DNA of 64,000 nucleotides from an uncultured Prevotellaceae bacterium (GTDB taxonomy: Bacteria; Bacteroidota; Bacteroidia; Bacteroidales; Bacteroidaceae), in assembly GCA_900316585.1 (NCBI GenBank), contig ONDM01000003.1, positions 1 to 64,000 on the forward strand. The letters run 5' to 3'. Shown piece by piece: positions 25,352 through 34,260 of the stretch. The first letter of the stretch is position 1. Each line of letters starts with the position of its first letter. Under the pieces are notes generated by a model. The model did not search any database and was not told the origin of the DNA. It saw only the letters and a program-made list of their open reading frames with translations. A program made the translations under genes and the position numbers.

Positions 25352-25437
25352 TACCTTTGCATCGTGTTTTTTCATGGTATTAGATTTATAAGGTTTTTGA
25401 AGATTGGTTGTCGTGAGGCAACCATCTTTTTTTTTAC
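25352..25437 (+). ncRNA. Candidate small RNA with own promoter and terminator
   Basis: TACCTTTG at 25352-25359 matches TAnnTTTG. A strong Rho-independent terminator follows: AGAT-T-GGTTG (25401-25410) pairs with CAACCATCT (25419-25427), with nine T at 25427-25435. A transcript from about 25366 would be about 70 nt. No ORF of note lies inside. No TTTG was found at the usual -33 distance. The terminator could instead serve the upstream methyltransferase run, which ends at 25288. Confidence 0.45.
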
Positions 25438-25465
25438 TCCATATACCTTATTTAAAAAAAAGCAT

Positions 25466-25473
25466 TATCTTTG
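25466..25473 (+). promoter_or_regulatory. Candidate promoter of the nucleoside transporter gene
   Basis: TATCTTTG matches TAnnTTTG and lies 24 bp before the ATG at 25498. A -33 TTTG was not found. Confidence 0.5.
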
Positions 25474-25497
25474 CTCTCAATTTTAAATCATATACCT

Positions 25498-26757
25498 ATG
25501 GATATCAAATTAAGACTGACTTTGTTGAACTTTTTGGAGTTCGCTGTCTGGGGTGCCTATCTTACTTCTATGGGCTCCTATTTGGCTGGTGCGGGTATGG
25601 GAGCCAACATCAGCTATTTTTATGCAGTTCAGGGTTTTGTTTCCCTCTGCATGCCTGCATTGATGGGTATTGTAGCCGACCGTTGGATTGAAGCTCAGAA
25701 ACTGGTTTCCTTATGTCATCTTGTGGCAGGATGTGCCATGATTGGTGCCGGTGTCTATGCATATTCAGCAGGTGATCAGGTTCAATTCCCTATTCTATTC
25801 ACATTGTATACCATCAATGTGGCTTTCTTCATGCCAACCATTGCCTTGACTAACTCTGTGGCGTACAATGCGTTGGAAAAAGCCGGTCTTGATACGGTGA
25901 AGACATTCCCTCCTATCCGTGTTTGGGGTACCATTGGTTTCATTATCACCATGATAGGTGTGGATTTGGCAGGCTTGCAGACTACTCCAGGTCAGTTCGT
26001 GGTTTCAGGTGTCCTGAGTCTGTTCTTGAGCCTGTATGCTTTGACTATGCCTAGGTGTCCTATTGGTGGCAAGGGTGAAGGTAAGGGACTTGTTGAGGCC
26101 TTGGGTTTGCGTGCCTTTACACTATTCAAAGATAGTAAGATGGCTATTTTCTTCATTTTCTCTTTCTTGCTTGGTGCAGCCTTGCAAGTTACCAATGGTT
26201 ATGCCAATCCTTATATTTCTTCTTTTGCATCTATTCCTGAATATGCAGATACATTTGGTGTTCAGCATGCCAATATCCTGATTTCACTTTCTCAGATGAG
26301 TGAGGCTTTGTGTATTTTGCTGATTCCTTTCTTCTTGAAGCGTTACGGCATTAAAGTGGTTATGCTGATTTCCATGTTTGCATGGGTGTTCCGTTTCAGC
26401 TTCTTCGGTTTGGGAAATCCAGGAAGTGGTGTGTGGCTGTTTATTCTGTCCATGCTTGTCTATGGTGTGGCATTTGATTTCTTCAACATTTCCGGCTCTC
26501 TGTTTGTTGACAGGGAGACCGACAAGGATATTCGTAGCAGTGCTCAGGGTCTGTTCATGATGATGACGAATGGTCTGGGAGCCTCTATTGGTACATTGGC
26601 AGCTGGAGCAGTGGTAAATGCGCTGGTGTATAATCAGCCGGCTGAACTGCAGCAGGCAGGGTGGCATAATGCATGGTTTGTTTTTGCGGGCTATTCCCTT
26701 GTTGTCGCTGTCGCATTTTACTTCTTGTTTAAATACAAACACGAAGCTGGAAAATAA
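25498..26757 (+). CDS. MFS transporter, nucleoside permease-like (NupG/XapB type)
   Basis: The 419-residue inner-membrane protein has twelve predicted membrane helices. Its N terminus (MDIKLRLTLLNFLEFAVWGAYLTSMGSYL) and the VFLPMPALMGIVADRW-like first loop with the DRW motif resemble nucleoside:H+ symporters of the NupG family. The C-terminal half contains FNISGSLFVDRETDKDIRSSAQGLFMM, also typical. It likely imports nucleosides, although the gene for the nucleoside phosphorylase at 7892 is far away. The start at 25498 follows a -7 box and is more plausible than the upstream ATG at 25471. Confidence 0.85.
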   Translation: MDIKLRLTLLNFLEFAVWGAYLTSMGSYLAGAGMGANISYFYAVQGFVSLCMPALMGIVADRWIEAQKLVSLCHLVAGCAMIGAGVYAYSAGDQVQFPILFTLYTINVAFFMPTIALTNSVAYNALEKAGLDTVKTFPPIRVWGTIGFIITMIGVDLAGLQTTPGQFVVSGVLSLFLSLYALTMPRCPIGGKGEGKGLVEALGLRAFTLFKDSKMAIFFIFSFLLGAALQVTNGYANPYISSFASIPEYADTFGVQHANILISLSQMSEALCILLIPFFLKRYGIKVVMLISMFAWVFRFSFFGLGNPGSGVWLFILSMLVYGVAFDFFNISGSLFVDRETDKDIRSSAQGLFMMMTNGLGASIGTLAAGAVVNALVYNQPAELQQAGWHNAWFVFAGYSLVVAVAFYFLFKYKHEAGK

Positions 26758-26759
26758 TT

Positions 26760-26795
26760 CTCCTTCTAGAGAAAAATATTTCTCCTTCTGGAGAG
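26760..26795 (-). repeat. Dispersed intergenic repeat, copy 1
   Basis: This 36-bp element starts 3 bp after the MFS stop. Its reverse complement closely matches 54974-55010: both contain CTCTCCAG, AGAGAAATATTTTTCTC or a near form, and an AAGGA end. Each copy is partly palindromic (CTCC..GGAG). It lies 12 bp before rsmE, so it is in a leader or spacer of a transcribed region. Confidence 0.65.
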
Positions 26796-26807
26796 TTGAA
26801 AAACTGA

Positions 26808-27515
26808 ATGAAAGAAGTTCGTTATTTTTATACCCCAGATATTGACACATCGCATGAGTTGCCAGAAGAAGAGGCAGCTCATGCTTTGCGTGTCCTACGG
26901 ATGAACCAAGGTGATGAGATGGTACTGATCGACGGCCGGGGAAATTATTATTCAGCGGTAGTTTCTGCTGCTTCTGGCAAACGTTGTCAGTTCAAGATAT
27001 TGGAATGTATGCCACAGCCCCGTCAATGGGTTGGGCATCTCCATTTGGGCATGGCACCCACAAAGAATATGGACCGTACTGAATGGTTCGCGGAAAAGGC
27101 TACTGAAATAGGTTTTGATGAACTGAGTTTCCTGAACTGCAGATGGTCGGAGCGAAAGGTTATAAAAACGGAGCGAATAGACAAGATTCTGATTTCAGCT
27201 ATGAAACAGAGTCATAAGTCTGAAAAGCCTGTTCTTCATGAGATGGTAGATTTCAAGAAGTTTATTACTCATGATTTGAAGGGGCAGAAGTTCATTGCTC
27301 ATTGCCACTCTGACAATCTTCCTGAGTTACGTAACGTTATTATCCCGAATGAAGATGTGACGGTATTGATAGGTCCGGAGGGAGATTTCAGTGAAGAAGA
27401 GGTTGCCTTGGCTGAGGCTCACGGATTTAAGAGTATTTCTTTAGGCAAGAGCAGGTTGCGTACAGAAACTGCAGCATTGGTAGCTGTTCTTATTATGCAT
27501 TTGTTTAACAGTTGA
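26808..27515 (+). CDS. rsmE: 16S rRNA (uracil1498-N3)-methyltransferase
   Basis: RsmE methylates N3 of U1498 in 16S rRNA. The 235-residue protein has an N-terminal PUA-like domain (YFYTPDI, LPEEEAAHALRVLRM, LIDGRGNYYSAVV) and a C-terminal SPOUT knot with TVLIGPEGDFSEEEVALAEAHGF and SLGKSRLRTETAALVAVLIMH. These motifs bind SAM and fit the family. It starts a six-gene plus-strand run (26808-32580), with a dispersed repeat 12 bp before its start. The next gene starts 8 bp after its stop. Confidence 0.95.
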   Translation: MKEVRYFYTPDIDTSHELPEEEAAHALRVLRMNQGDEMVLIDGRGNYYSAVVSAASGKRCQFKILECMPQPRQWVGHLHLGMAPTKNMDRTEWFAEKATEIGFDELSFLNCRWSERKVIKTERIDKILISAMKQSHKSEKPVLHEMVDFKKFITHDLKGQKFIAHCHSDNLPELRNVIIPNEDVTVLIGPEGDFSEEEVALAEAHGFKSISLGKSRLRTETAALVAVLIMHLFNS

Positions 27516-27523
27516 TAGGGCTA

Positions 27524-28888
27524 ATGGTAAAAAGGACAGTATATTTCTTTCTTTTCGTATTCTCATTTTTGTTGGCATCTTGTTCTAAAAGAGAGTATGT
27601 AAATAGTTTGCCAAAGGATTCTCAGCTTGTTGCTCAGATTGATGTGGTAGATTTATTTCAGAAGGCTGGATTTGAGGACGAAAAGATTTCTGGAGTTTTG
27701 CAGGAGTTGATTCATCACCCGGAGCATGTTGGTATAGACTGGAATGAAAAGGTCTATGCCTATGTCTCAAATAATGCCATGGGGTTTGTGGCAGCAATGA
27801 ATGATGCTGATAAGTTGACTGGTTTTCTGGAGAAGCATGCAAAAGCATTGGGAGTCACGTTGGATGTTGATGGAGATTATACTTGGGCATCAACAGATAT
27901 GTTGTTGGTAGGCTACAATGATGAGCAGTTGCTTGCCATGACTATATATGGTGATGGAATGGTTTTTCGGCAACGTGCCAGGAAGTTCATGAAACAGGAT
28001 GTAGCCGAAAGTTTTGTTTCCAATCCTTCTTTCCAGAAAATTGAGGCTTCAGGTTCGGATCTGTCAATTTATGCTGTTGCTTCTGTTTTGCCGGAGTCTA
28101 TACTTGGAAAATGGCTTGCTTTTTTGCCTGATAATATTGATTTGAATAGTCTTTACACAATTCTTGCTGCAGATTTCAATACGGGGAGGTTGGATGCTGG
28201 GATTAATTTTTATTCTGACAACCCTGAAATTCAGGAATCTATCAAGAATTTGTCTTCTTCATTGAAGTTGCAAAATGGTGTATTCCTAGATCATATTCCT
28301 TCCGATTTCAGTTTGTATGGCTCTTTATGTTGCACACCAGAACTAGTGAGCTTTCTCAAAAAGAACAGGGAAACGGGTATGGCAATGGAATTGATAGCTC
28401 AAGTCGTTCCATTTTATGAGTTACTTGATAATCTGGAAGATGTAGCGTTTTATACTTCGTCTTCTGGCGATTTTATGACATATGGTCAATTGAAGAATAC
28501 TGATTTTCTTACCAATGATTCATGGGCTTCCAAGTATGGAATCCGTATGTTGGGTAATCATTCATATGCTTTTGGATCCTATTCATTCGGATTGAATGCT
28601 GATGTTTTTTATCTGTCAAGTAATCCGCAGTGGAGAAATAGGGTAGATGCCACTTATCAAAATGATCTGCTTGTATCCTGGGCAGATAAAGTGAAGGATA
28701 CATATGGCTTTGTCATGGTGAATTTACCGAAGATGCTGGAGGTACCTTTTTTACCATCAGAAATAAGGAATCAGTTGGAAATAGCAGCTATTCGTTGGAC
28801 GCAGCCTGAACATTTTGAACTGACGGTTTGTGTTAAGAATCAACGGGATAATGTATTGAAAGTCTTTTTGCAACCATGGATAAAATAG
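27524..28888 (+). CDS. DUF4836-like lipoprotein
   Basis: This 454-residue protein has a lipoprotein signal (MVKRTVYFFLFVFSFLLASC, lipobox LASC) and then KREYVNSLPKDSQLVAQIDVVDLFQKAG. The pattern of beta-rich repeats with VFAYVSNNAMGFVAAMND-like strands and TWASTDMLLVGYNDEQLLAMT resembles the Bacteroidales DUF4836 family; no catalytic motif is visible. ATG at 27524 is chosen because it places the signal correctly; a TTG at 27512 is in the same frame. It overlaps the ABC ATPase start by 13 bp, so it may work with that transporter, which is an inference. Confidence 0.72.
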   Translation: MVKRTVYFFLFVFSFLLASCSKREYVNSLPKDSQLVAQIDVVDLFQKAGFEDEKISGVLQELIHHPEHVGIDWNEKVYAYVSNNAMGFVAAMNDADKLTGFLEKHAKALGVTLDVDGDYTWASTDMLLVGYNDEQLLAMTIYGDGMVFRQRARKFMKQDVAESFVSNPSFQKIEASGSDLSIYAVASVLPESILGKWLAFLPDNIDLNSLYTILAADFNTGRLDAGINFYSDNPEIQESIKNLSSSLKLQNGVFLDHIPSDFSLYGSLCCTPELVSFLKKNRETGMAMELIAQVVPFYELLDNLEDVAFYTSSSGDFMTYGQLKNTDFLTNDSWASKYGIRMLGNHSYAFGSYSFGLNADVFYLSSNPQWRNRVDATYQNDLLVSWADKVKDTYGFVMVNLPKMLEVPFLPSEIRNQLEIAAIRWTQPEHFELTVCVKNQRDNVLKVFLQPWIK

Positions 28889-29523
28889 TCTTGAAACAAG
28901 TTCTTCCGATGGTGTTTGAAGAACACAGGTCGCTTATGCAGAGTGACGTGTGGTTGCAGGATTTGACTTTTGAAAAAGGTAATTCCTATTTGGTGGAGGC
29001 AGATTCAGGAACTGGTAAGTCTTCCCTGTGCAGTTATATTTTCGGTTATCGTAAAGATTTTACCGGACAGATTCTATTTGACGATAAGGATTTGAATGGA
29101 TTAGGTGTGAAAGATTGGGTTGATGTCCGTTTGAGGTCTTTGAGTGTCTTATGGCAGGATTTACGTCTGTTTCCAGAATTGACAGCCATGGAAAATGTTC
29201 AGATTAAGAATCAGCTGACTGACTTTCATTCACAGAAGCAGATAGAAGAGTGGTTTGAAAGGCTGGGTATAGCAGATAAGAAAAATTCAAAAGTTGGGAG
29301 ATTGAGTTTTGGGCAGCAGCAGCGTGTCGCCCTGATTCGTTCTCTATGCCAACCTTTTGATTTCTTTTTTGCTGACGAGCCAATCAGCCATTTGGATGAA
29401 CGGAATTCTGAGATTCTGGGAGAAATTCTCATGAGTGAAGCTCAAAGGCAAGGTGCTGGAATCATTGTCACTAGTATAGGTAAGCACATGAATATGAACT
29501 ATCATCGAATTATAAAGCTATGA
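28876..29523 (+). CDS. ABC transporter ATP-binding protein
   Basis: The 215-residue subunit has Walker A ADSGTGKSS near residues 38-46, a Q-loop at VLWQDLRLFPE, the signature LSFGQQQRVALIRSL and Walker B FFFADEP. The GQQQ and LSFGQ form is a variant of LSGGQ. The small size and the FtsX-like permease that follows point to a MacB/LolD-type exporter. It overlaps the lipoprotein gene by 13 bp at its start and the permease gene by 4 bp at its end. Confidence 0.88.
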   Translation: MDKIVLKQVLPMVFEEHRSLMQSDVWLQDLTFEKGNSYLVEADSGTGKSSLCSYIFGYRKDFTGQILFDDKDLNGLGVKDWVDVRLRSLSVLWQDLRLFPELTAMENVQIKNQLTDFHSQKQIEEWFERLGIADKKNSKVGRLSFGQQQRVALIRSLCQPFDFFFADEPISHLDERNSEILGEILMSEAQRQGAGIIVTSIGKHMNMNYHRIIKL

Positions 29524-30722
29524 AACTGGTCTGGAAATTGCTTCGTCAGCATATAAGCATTGGCCAGTTTACAGGTTTTACAATGGCTAATCTGATAGGT
29601 ATGGTAATCATCCTTTTAGGCTTTCAGTTCTATCAGGATGTTTCTTCTATCTTCTCTTCCAAGGAGAGTTTCATGAAGAAAGACTATATTGTGGTGACTA
29701 AGCAAGTGGGTGCAGTTTCAGCTTTGACGGGTAAGGGGAATAGTTTTGCTCCTGCTGAAATTGAGGCACTGGAGAAACAGCCATTTACACGTTCTTTAGG
29801 TCAGTTCCTTCCTGCAGATTTTAGTGTTTCTGCCAGTATGGGAATGAAGAATATTGGAATACAGTTTTCTACTGAAATGTTCTTTGAGAGCGTACCAGAT
29901 GACTATGTCGATTATAACTCTTCGCAGTGGAATTATAGGGAAGGAGATGAGTTGATACCTATTATCCTTCCAAGGAATTATCTAAATCTGTATAATTTTG
30001 GTTATGCCCAGACTAGAGGGCTTCCAAAACTCTCGGAAAACGTAATCAGTATGATTAGCTTGGACATTTCAATTCGGGGTCAAGGTAAGTCGGGGCATTA
30101 TCAGGGAAAGATTGTAGGATTCAGCAATCGACTGAATACGATTTTGGTTCCTAAGGCATTTTTGGATTGGGCAAATAAAGAATATGGATCAGGTGAGAAG
30201 GTTTATCCATCTCGTCTTATCCTAGAAGTTTCCAATCCTACTGATGACAGAATCGCAAAATATTTTCAGGATAAGGGTTATGAAACTGAAGATGATAAAC
30301 TGGAACAGGGGAAGACGATTTGGTTTCTGAAGATTGTTGTGGGCATAGTTATGGCTGTGGGTATTTTGATTACCGTTTTGGCACTTTATATACTAATGCT
30401 CAGTATCTATCTGTTAGTTGAGAAGAATTCAGCAAAGTTAGAAAATTTGTTGCTTATAGGCTATTCTCCTTCACGTGTGGCATGGCCTTATCAGTTGCTG
30501 ACTTTGGGGTTAAATGCAATTGTCTTGGTTTTGGCTTTCATTATTTTAATGATTGTCAGAAAGTATTATGTGGAAATGCTGGAAGCTTTATATCCTGACA
30601 TTATCATTGGGGGAATAGGAAAGACTGTTTTAATTGGTATAGTATTATTTATAATGGTTAGCTTTATGAACGTATTGGTCATCCGTCAGAAGATAGCTGT
30701 TATATGGGAGCGTAAAGATTGA
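29520..30722 (+). CDS. ABC transporter permease, FtsX/MacB-like
   Basis: The 400-residue membrane protein has one N-terminal membrane helix (about 20-38), a periplasmic domain of about 230 residues, and three C-terminal helices (about 270-300, 325-350, 365-385). This is the MacB/FtsX type fold of permeases that act in lipoprotein sorting, envelope stress or cell-wall processing. The four-base ATG overlap with the ATPase gene and the lipoprotein just upstream suggest a joint system. The substrate is not apparent. Confidence 0.8.
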   Translation: MKLVWKLLRQHISIGQFTGFTMANLIGMVIILLGFQFYQDVSSIFSSKESFMKKDYIVVTKQVGAVSALTGKGNSFAPAEIEALEKQPFTRSLGQFLPADFSVSASMGMKNIGIQFSTEMFFESVPDDYVDYNSSQWNYREGDELIPIILPRNYLNLYNFGYAQTRGLPKLSENVISMISLDISIRGQGKSGHYQGKIVGFSNRLNTILVPKAFLDWANKEYGSGEKVYPSRLILEVSNPTDDRIAKYFQDKGYETEDDKLEQGKTIWFLKIVVGIVMAVGILITVLALYILMLSIYLLVEKNSAKLENLLLIGYSPSRVAWPYQLLTLGLNAIVLVLAFIILMIVRKYYVEMLEALYPDIIIGGIGKTVLIGIVLFIMVSFMNVLVIRQKIAVIWERKD

Positions 30723-30728
30723 TGTATT

Positions 30729-31724
30729 ATGTATCAGTATTTGTTGAGATCTAGTAATTGGTTAGCTAATAATGCCTCATATTTTATTATTGGTATAGCA
30801 ATACTCACTTATTGTGTACCAGATCTTTTTTCATGGGTTAAGGGAAACATACAAACCTGTATTCTAGGCTTTATCATGCTGACTATGGGTCTGACATTGA
30901 CTGTACGGGATATGAAGGAGCTGGTTTCCCGTCCTTTGGATTTGCTGATTGGTGCTTGTGCTCAGTTTGGCCTGATGCCTTTGATTGCGTTCACGCTGAC
31001 AGTTGGACTGGGGCATTTTATACCGATGCACAAGGCAATTATTGTTGGTATTATCCTGGTGGGATGTTGCCCAGGAGGAGTAAGTAGTAATATCATGTCC
31101 TTCCTGTGTAAAGGTGATGTTGCATATTCTGTGGGAATGACAACTGTCTCTACTCTTTTGGCACCTGTAGTCACACCTTTGTTGGTTTTATGGCTAGCTG
31201 GTGAGCAGGTGGAGGTAGATGCATGGGGCATGTTCCTGAATATTTTGATTGTGACTATTATTCCCGTGTCCATTGGTTTTTTCTGTAATACTTTTTATGG
31301 CAAGAAAGATGCATTCAAAAAGGCACAGGCTGTCATGCCTGCTTTCAGTGTGTTAGGTCTTGCCTGTATAGTAGGAGGAGTTGTTGCAGCTGTTCGAGAT
31401 CAGTTGTTCCAAGAAGGACTCTTATTCTTCTTAATGGTTTTTGCCATTGTATTTTGTCACAATTCACTAGGGTATTTACTAGGTTATATGGTTGGAAAGC
31501 TATTTCATTTCAATCAGGCTAAGAACAGAACGATATCTATTGAAGTTGGCATGCAGAATGCAGGATTGGCCACAGTACTGGCCAGCAATTTCTTTTATTT
31601 ATCTTGCCCACTGGCAGTTATTCCTTGTGCTGTCAGTTGTGCATGGCATTCGATATCGGGAACAATTCTAGCTCAATATTTTGCATGGAGAAGTAGAAAG
31701 GAAGATTATGAAAAAGAAGGCTAA
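30729..31724 (+). CDS. Bile acid:sodium symporter family transporter
   Basis: This 331-residue protein of the BASS family has about ten membrane helices. The conserved region [44 protein letters not shown] (near residues 105-150) holds the crossover helix and the Na+-binding residues, and [18 protein letters not shown] near 265-282 is the second crossover. BASS proteins carry bile acids or other organic anions; the substrate cannot be assigned here. It is 6 bp after the ABC permease and overlaps the nuclease gene by 17 bp. Confidence 0.88.
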   Translation: [331 protein letters not shown]

Positions 31725-32580
31725 AATCGGCACTTTAGGTGCCCTGCTTGTGGCAGTCTTATCTGCTGGAGGCTATTATATTAATGGAAATGATGTTGCA
31801 GATTCGGGTGCTGTAGTTAGTACAAAAGCCCCTACAGAAATGACTATTCCTGCTGATGATGCGTCTGAGACGGTTCCTGCAGGAGTCAATTATTCTTTAC
31901 CAGCTTTACGGGCAAATAGTGGTGAGCAGATTCTGTACAAGAAGGCCATGACAATATCTTACAATAAGCAAATGCGTACGCCAAATTGGGTGGCATATCA
32001 GTTATTGAAAGCAGATATAGACGGTACTGCAACTCGTGAACCGGAGTTTTATCAGGATTTTGATGTAGAGGCAAAGTATCGTGTCAGTACCTATGACTAC
32101 AGCCGTTCGGGATATGACCGTGGCCATATGGCTCCAGCCGGTGATTTCAGTGGTGACTCTAAAGCAAAGAAACAGACCTTCTATATGACGAATGTGTGTC
32201 CTCAGAATCATACATTGAATGGTGATTCATGGAATACGCTGGAGAAGCAGTGCCGTGCTTGGGCTCGTCGTGAGGGGGGAATTTATAGCGTGGTAGGTCC
32301 TATCTATACCAGTACTAATCCAGAAAGAATAGGAACACATAAAGTTGCAGTTCCAGATAAATTCTTCCGTTGTATATTGTCTCTTCGCAAGGGGCATGAG
32401 AAGGCGATAGGATTCATTTATGACAATACCAGCAACCGTCAGCGTATAGCTCATGCAGCCTGTTCTGTGGATGAGGTAGAAAAAATGACAGGGCTGGATT
32501 TCTTTACAGCCCTGCCAGATAAGTTGGAAGATAAACTAGAATCTTCTTATAGTTTGAAAGATTGGGGATACCATTATTGA
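31708..32580 (+). CDS. Secreted or membrane-anchored DNA/RNA non-specific endonuclease
   Basis: The 290-residue protein starts MKKKAKIGTLGALLVAVLSA at 31708, a signal peptide or anchor. The NUC1/NucA domain contains the catalytic region SGYDRGHMAPAGDF, with the DRGH motif, and MTNVCPQNHTLNGDSWNTLE, with the metal-binding Asn. These enzymes cut DNA and RNA with Mg2+ and may serve nucleotide scavenging. The start is chosen from the signal peptide; it overlaps the symporter gene by 17 bp. It is the last gene of the rsmE run, and a convergent ATPase gene follows at 32594. Confidence 0.9.
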   Translation: MKKKAKIGTLGALLVAVLSAGGYYINGNDVADSGAVVSTKAPTEMTIPADDASETVPAGVNYSLPALRANSGEQILYKKAMTISYNKQMRTPNWVAYQLLKADIDGTATREPEFYQDFDVEAKYRVSTYDYSRSGYDRGHMAPAGDFSGDSKAKKQTFYMTNVCPQNHTLNGDSWNTLEKQCRAWARREGGIYSVVGPIYTSTNPERIGTHKVAVPDKFFRCILSLRKGHEKAIGFIYDNTSNRQRIAHAACSVDEVEKMTGLDFFTALPDKLEDKLESSYSLKDWGYHY

Positions 32581-32593
32581 TATTCCCTATCTT

Positions 32594-34180
32594 TTACTTA
32601 ATCAGATTTCCGAGGATATCACGTGTTATCTTGTTGACTACTGTTGTGGTAGCTGACTTGGTAGCACGTCCTACAGCACCTTTCACACCACCAGATTTGC
32701 TTTTCTTCCCCGTTACCTTGTTAGAGACCTCAGTGGCAACACTGCGTCCAAAACTACTTAAAATTGCAGCTATGACTGCAGAGAAGATAGCAGATATCCA
32801 TCCTTTCTTTTTTCCTCCCTTTTTTTCGGCTTTTGCCTCTTCCTTTTCAGCTTCTTCTACAGCTTTAGCCTCCTCTTCTTCTTTCAGCGTTTTTTCAGCT
32901 TCTTCTATCAGAACTTCAAATGCACTCTCTCGATCTATAGGTGTATCGTATTTACCATAGATGTTTGACTGCTTAATAATGGTTTCGCGTTGACTGTCGG
33001 AAATAGCACCAATCTGACTTAGTGGGAAAAGGATCTTTGCACGTTGTACAATGCTTGGGCTTCCTTTCTCATCCAGGAAAGAGACAAGTGCTTCACCTGT
33101 AGATAGTGTCATGATAGCTTCGTAAGTATCCAGCTCAGGATTTGCCCTGAATGTGTCAGCTGCAGTTTTTACAGCCTTTTGATCCTTTGGAGTGAAGGCA
33201 CGAAGAGCGTGTTGTACCTTGTTTCCACATTGACCCAATATAGATTCTGGGATGTCTGTAGGATTCTGGGTAACAAAGTATACACCTACACCTTTGCTTC
33301 GGATCAAGCGAATTACCTGTTCAATTTTCTCAACCAAGGCTTTGGATGTTCCATTAAATAACATATGTGCCTCATCGAAGAAGAAAACCAATTTAGGCTT
33401 TTCCATGTCACCCACTTCTGGAAGAGTGGAATACAGCTCTGAAAGCAACCAAAGAAGGAATGTAGAGTACAGCTTTGGCTGTAGCATTAGTTTGTCGGCA
33501 GCTAGTACGCTCAAGACACCCCTGCCATTTGCTTCTGTTTGCAGCAAATCATAGATGTTGAAATCTGGTTCACCGAAAAACTTATCTCCGCCTTGAGTTT
33601 CGATACTCAATAATGCACGCTGAATTGCACCTACACTAGCAGCAGATATGTTGCCATATGTGGTGGTGTACTGTTTTGCATTCTTGGAAACATAATCCAG
33701 CATGGAACGTAAGTCCTTTAAGTCTATCAGCAGTAGGTTGCGGTCGTCTGCAATACGGAAAACAATGTCCAACACACCACTTTGAGTTTCATTGAGTTCC
33801 ATAAGGCGGGATAGCAGCTGAGGTCCCATTCGTGAAATGGTGGTACGCATAGGATGTCCTTGTTCTCCATAGACATCATAGAAACGTACGGGATTACCCG
33901 CAAACTGAGGATTCTCTATACCGAATTCCTTGCAACGCTTTTCAATGAAGCCTGAAAGGCTGCCAACCTGACTGACTCCGGAAAGGTCACCTTTCATATC
34001 TGCCATAAAACAAGGAACGCCAGCCTGTGAGAATGTCTCAGCCATGACTTGCAGGGTGACGGTTTTACCAGTACCAGTTGCTCCGGCGATTAGGCCATGG
34101 CGATTTGCCATTTTGCCTATAATGCTGATAGGTCCATTTGGACCATGGGCCACATAAAGGCCTTTTTGATTGTCGTACAT
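32594..34180 (-). CDS. HerA-like ATPase, DUF853 type
   Basis: The 528-residue protein has a HerA/FtsK-like motor. Walker [11 protein letters not shown] lies near residues 34-43, followed by [19 protein letters not shown] and a Walker [14 protein letters not shown] near 260. The C-terminal part carries a long charged coiled coil ([29 protein letters not shown]) and a basic tail with KSKSGGVKG. In other bacteria this family is of uncertain role, possibly in DNA processing. It is monocistronic and convergent with the nuclease gene. Two overlapping -7 boxes (34222-34215 and 34214-34207) lie upstream on the minus strand. Confidence 0.85.
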   Translation of the reverse strand: MYDNQKGLYVAHGPNGPISIIGKMANRHGLIAGATGTGKTVTLQVMAETFSQAGVPCFMADMKGDLSGVSQVGSLSGFIEKRCKEFGIENPQFAGNPVRFYDVYGEQGHPMRTTISRMGPQLLSRLMELNETQSGVLDIVFRIADDRNLLLIDLKDLRSMLDYVSKNAKQYTTTYGNISAASVGAIQRALLSIETQGGDKFFGEPDFNIYDLLQTEANGRGVLSVLAADKLMLQPKLYSTFLLWLLSELYSTLPEVGDMEKPKLVFFFDEAHMLFNGTSKALVEKIEQVIRLIRSKGVGVYFVTQNPTDIPESILGQCGNKVQHALRAFTPKDQKAVKTAADTFRANPELDTYEAIMTLSTGEALVSFLDEKGSPSIVQRAKILFPLSQIGAISDSQRETIIKQSNIYGKYDTPIDRESAFEVLIEEAEKTLKEEEEAKAVEEAEKEEAKAEKKGGKKKGWISAIFSAVIAAILSSFGRSVATEVSNKVTGKKSKSGGVKGAVGRATKSATTTVVNKITRDILGNLIK

Positions 34181-34206
34181 GCTCTATATTTTAGTGATTT
34201 TCGTCA

Positions 34207-34233
34207 CAAATATACAAAAATATTTTATCTTTG
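34207..34233. promoter_or_regulatory. Divergent promoter region between the HerA-like gene and xth
   Basis: On the plus strand TATCTTTG at 34226-34233 lies 27 bp before xth. On the minus strand TATTTTTG (34222-34215) and TATATTTG (34214-34207) lie 26 to 35 bp before the HerA-like gene. No perfect -33 element was found on either strand. Confidence 0.5.
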
Positions 34234-34260
34234 CACAGATGAGTACTAAAAATAGAAAAT

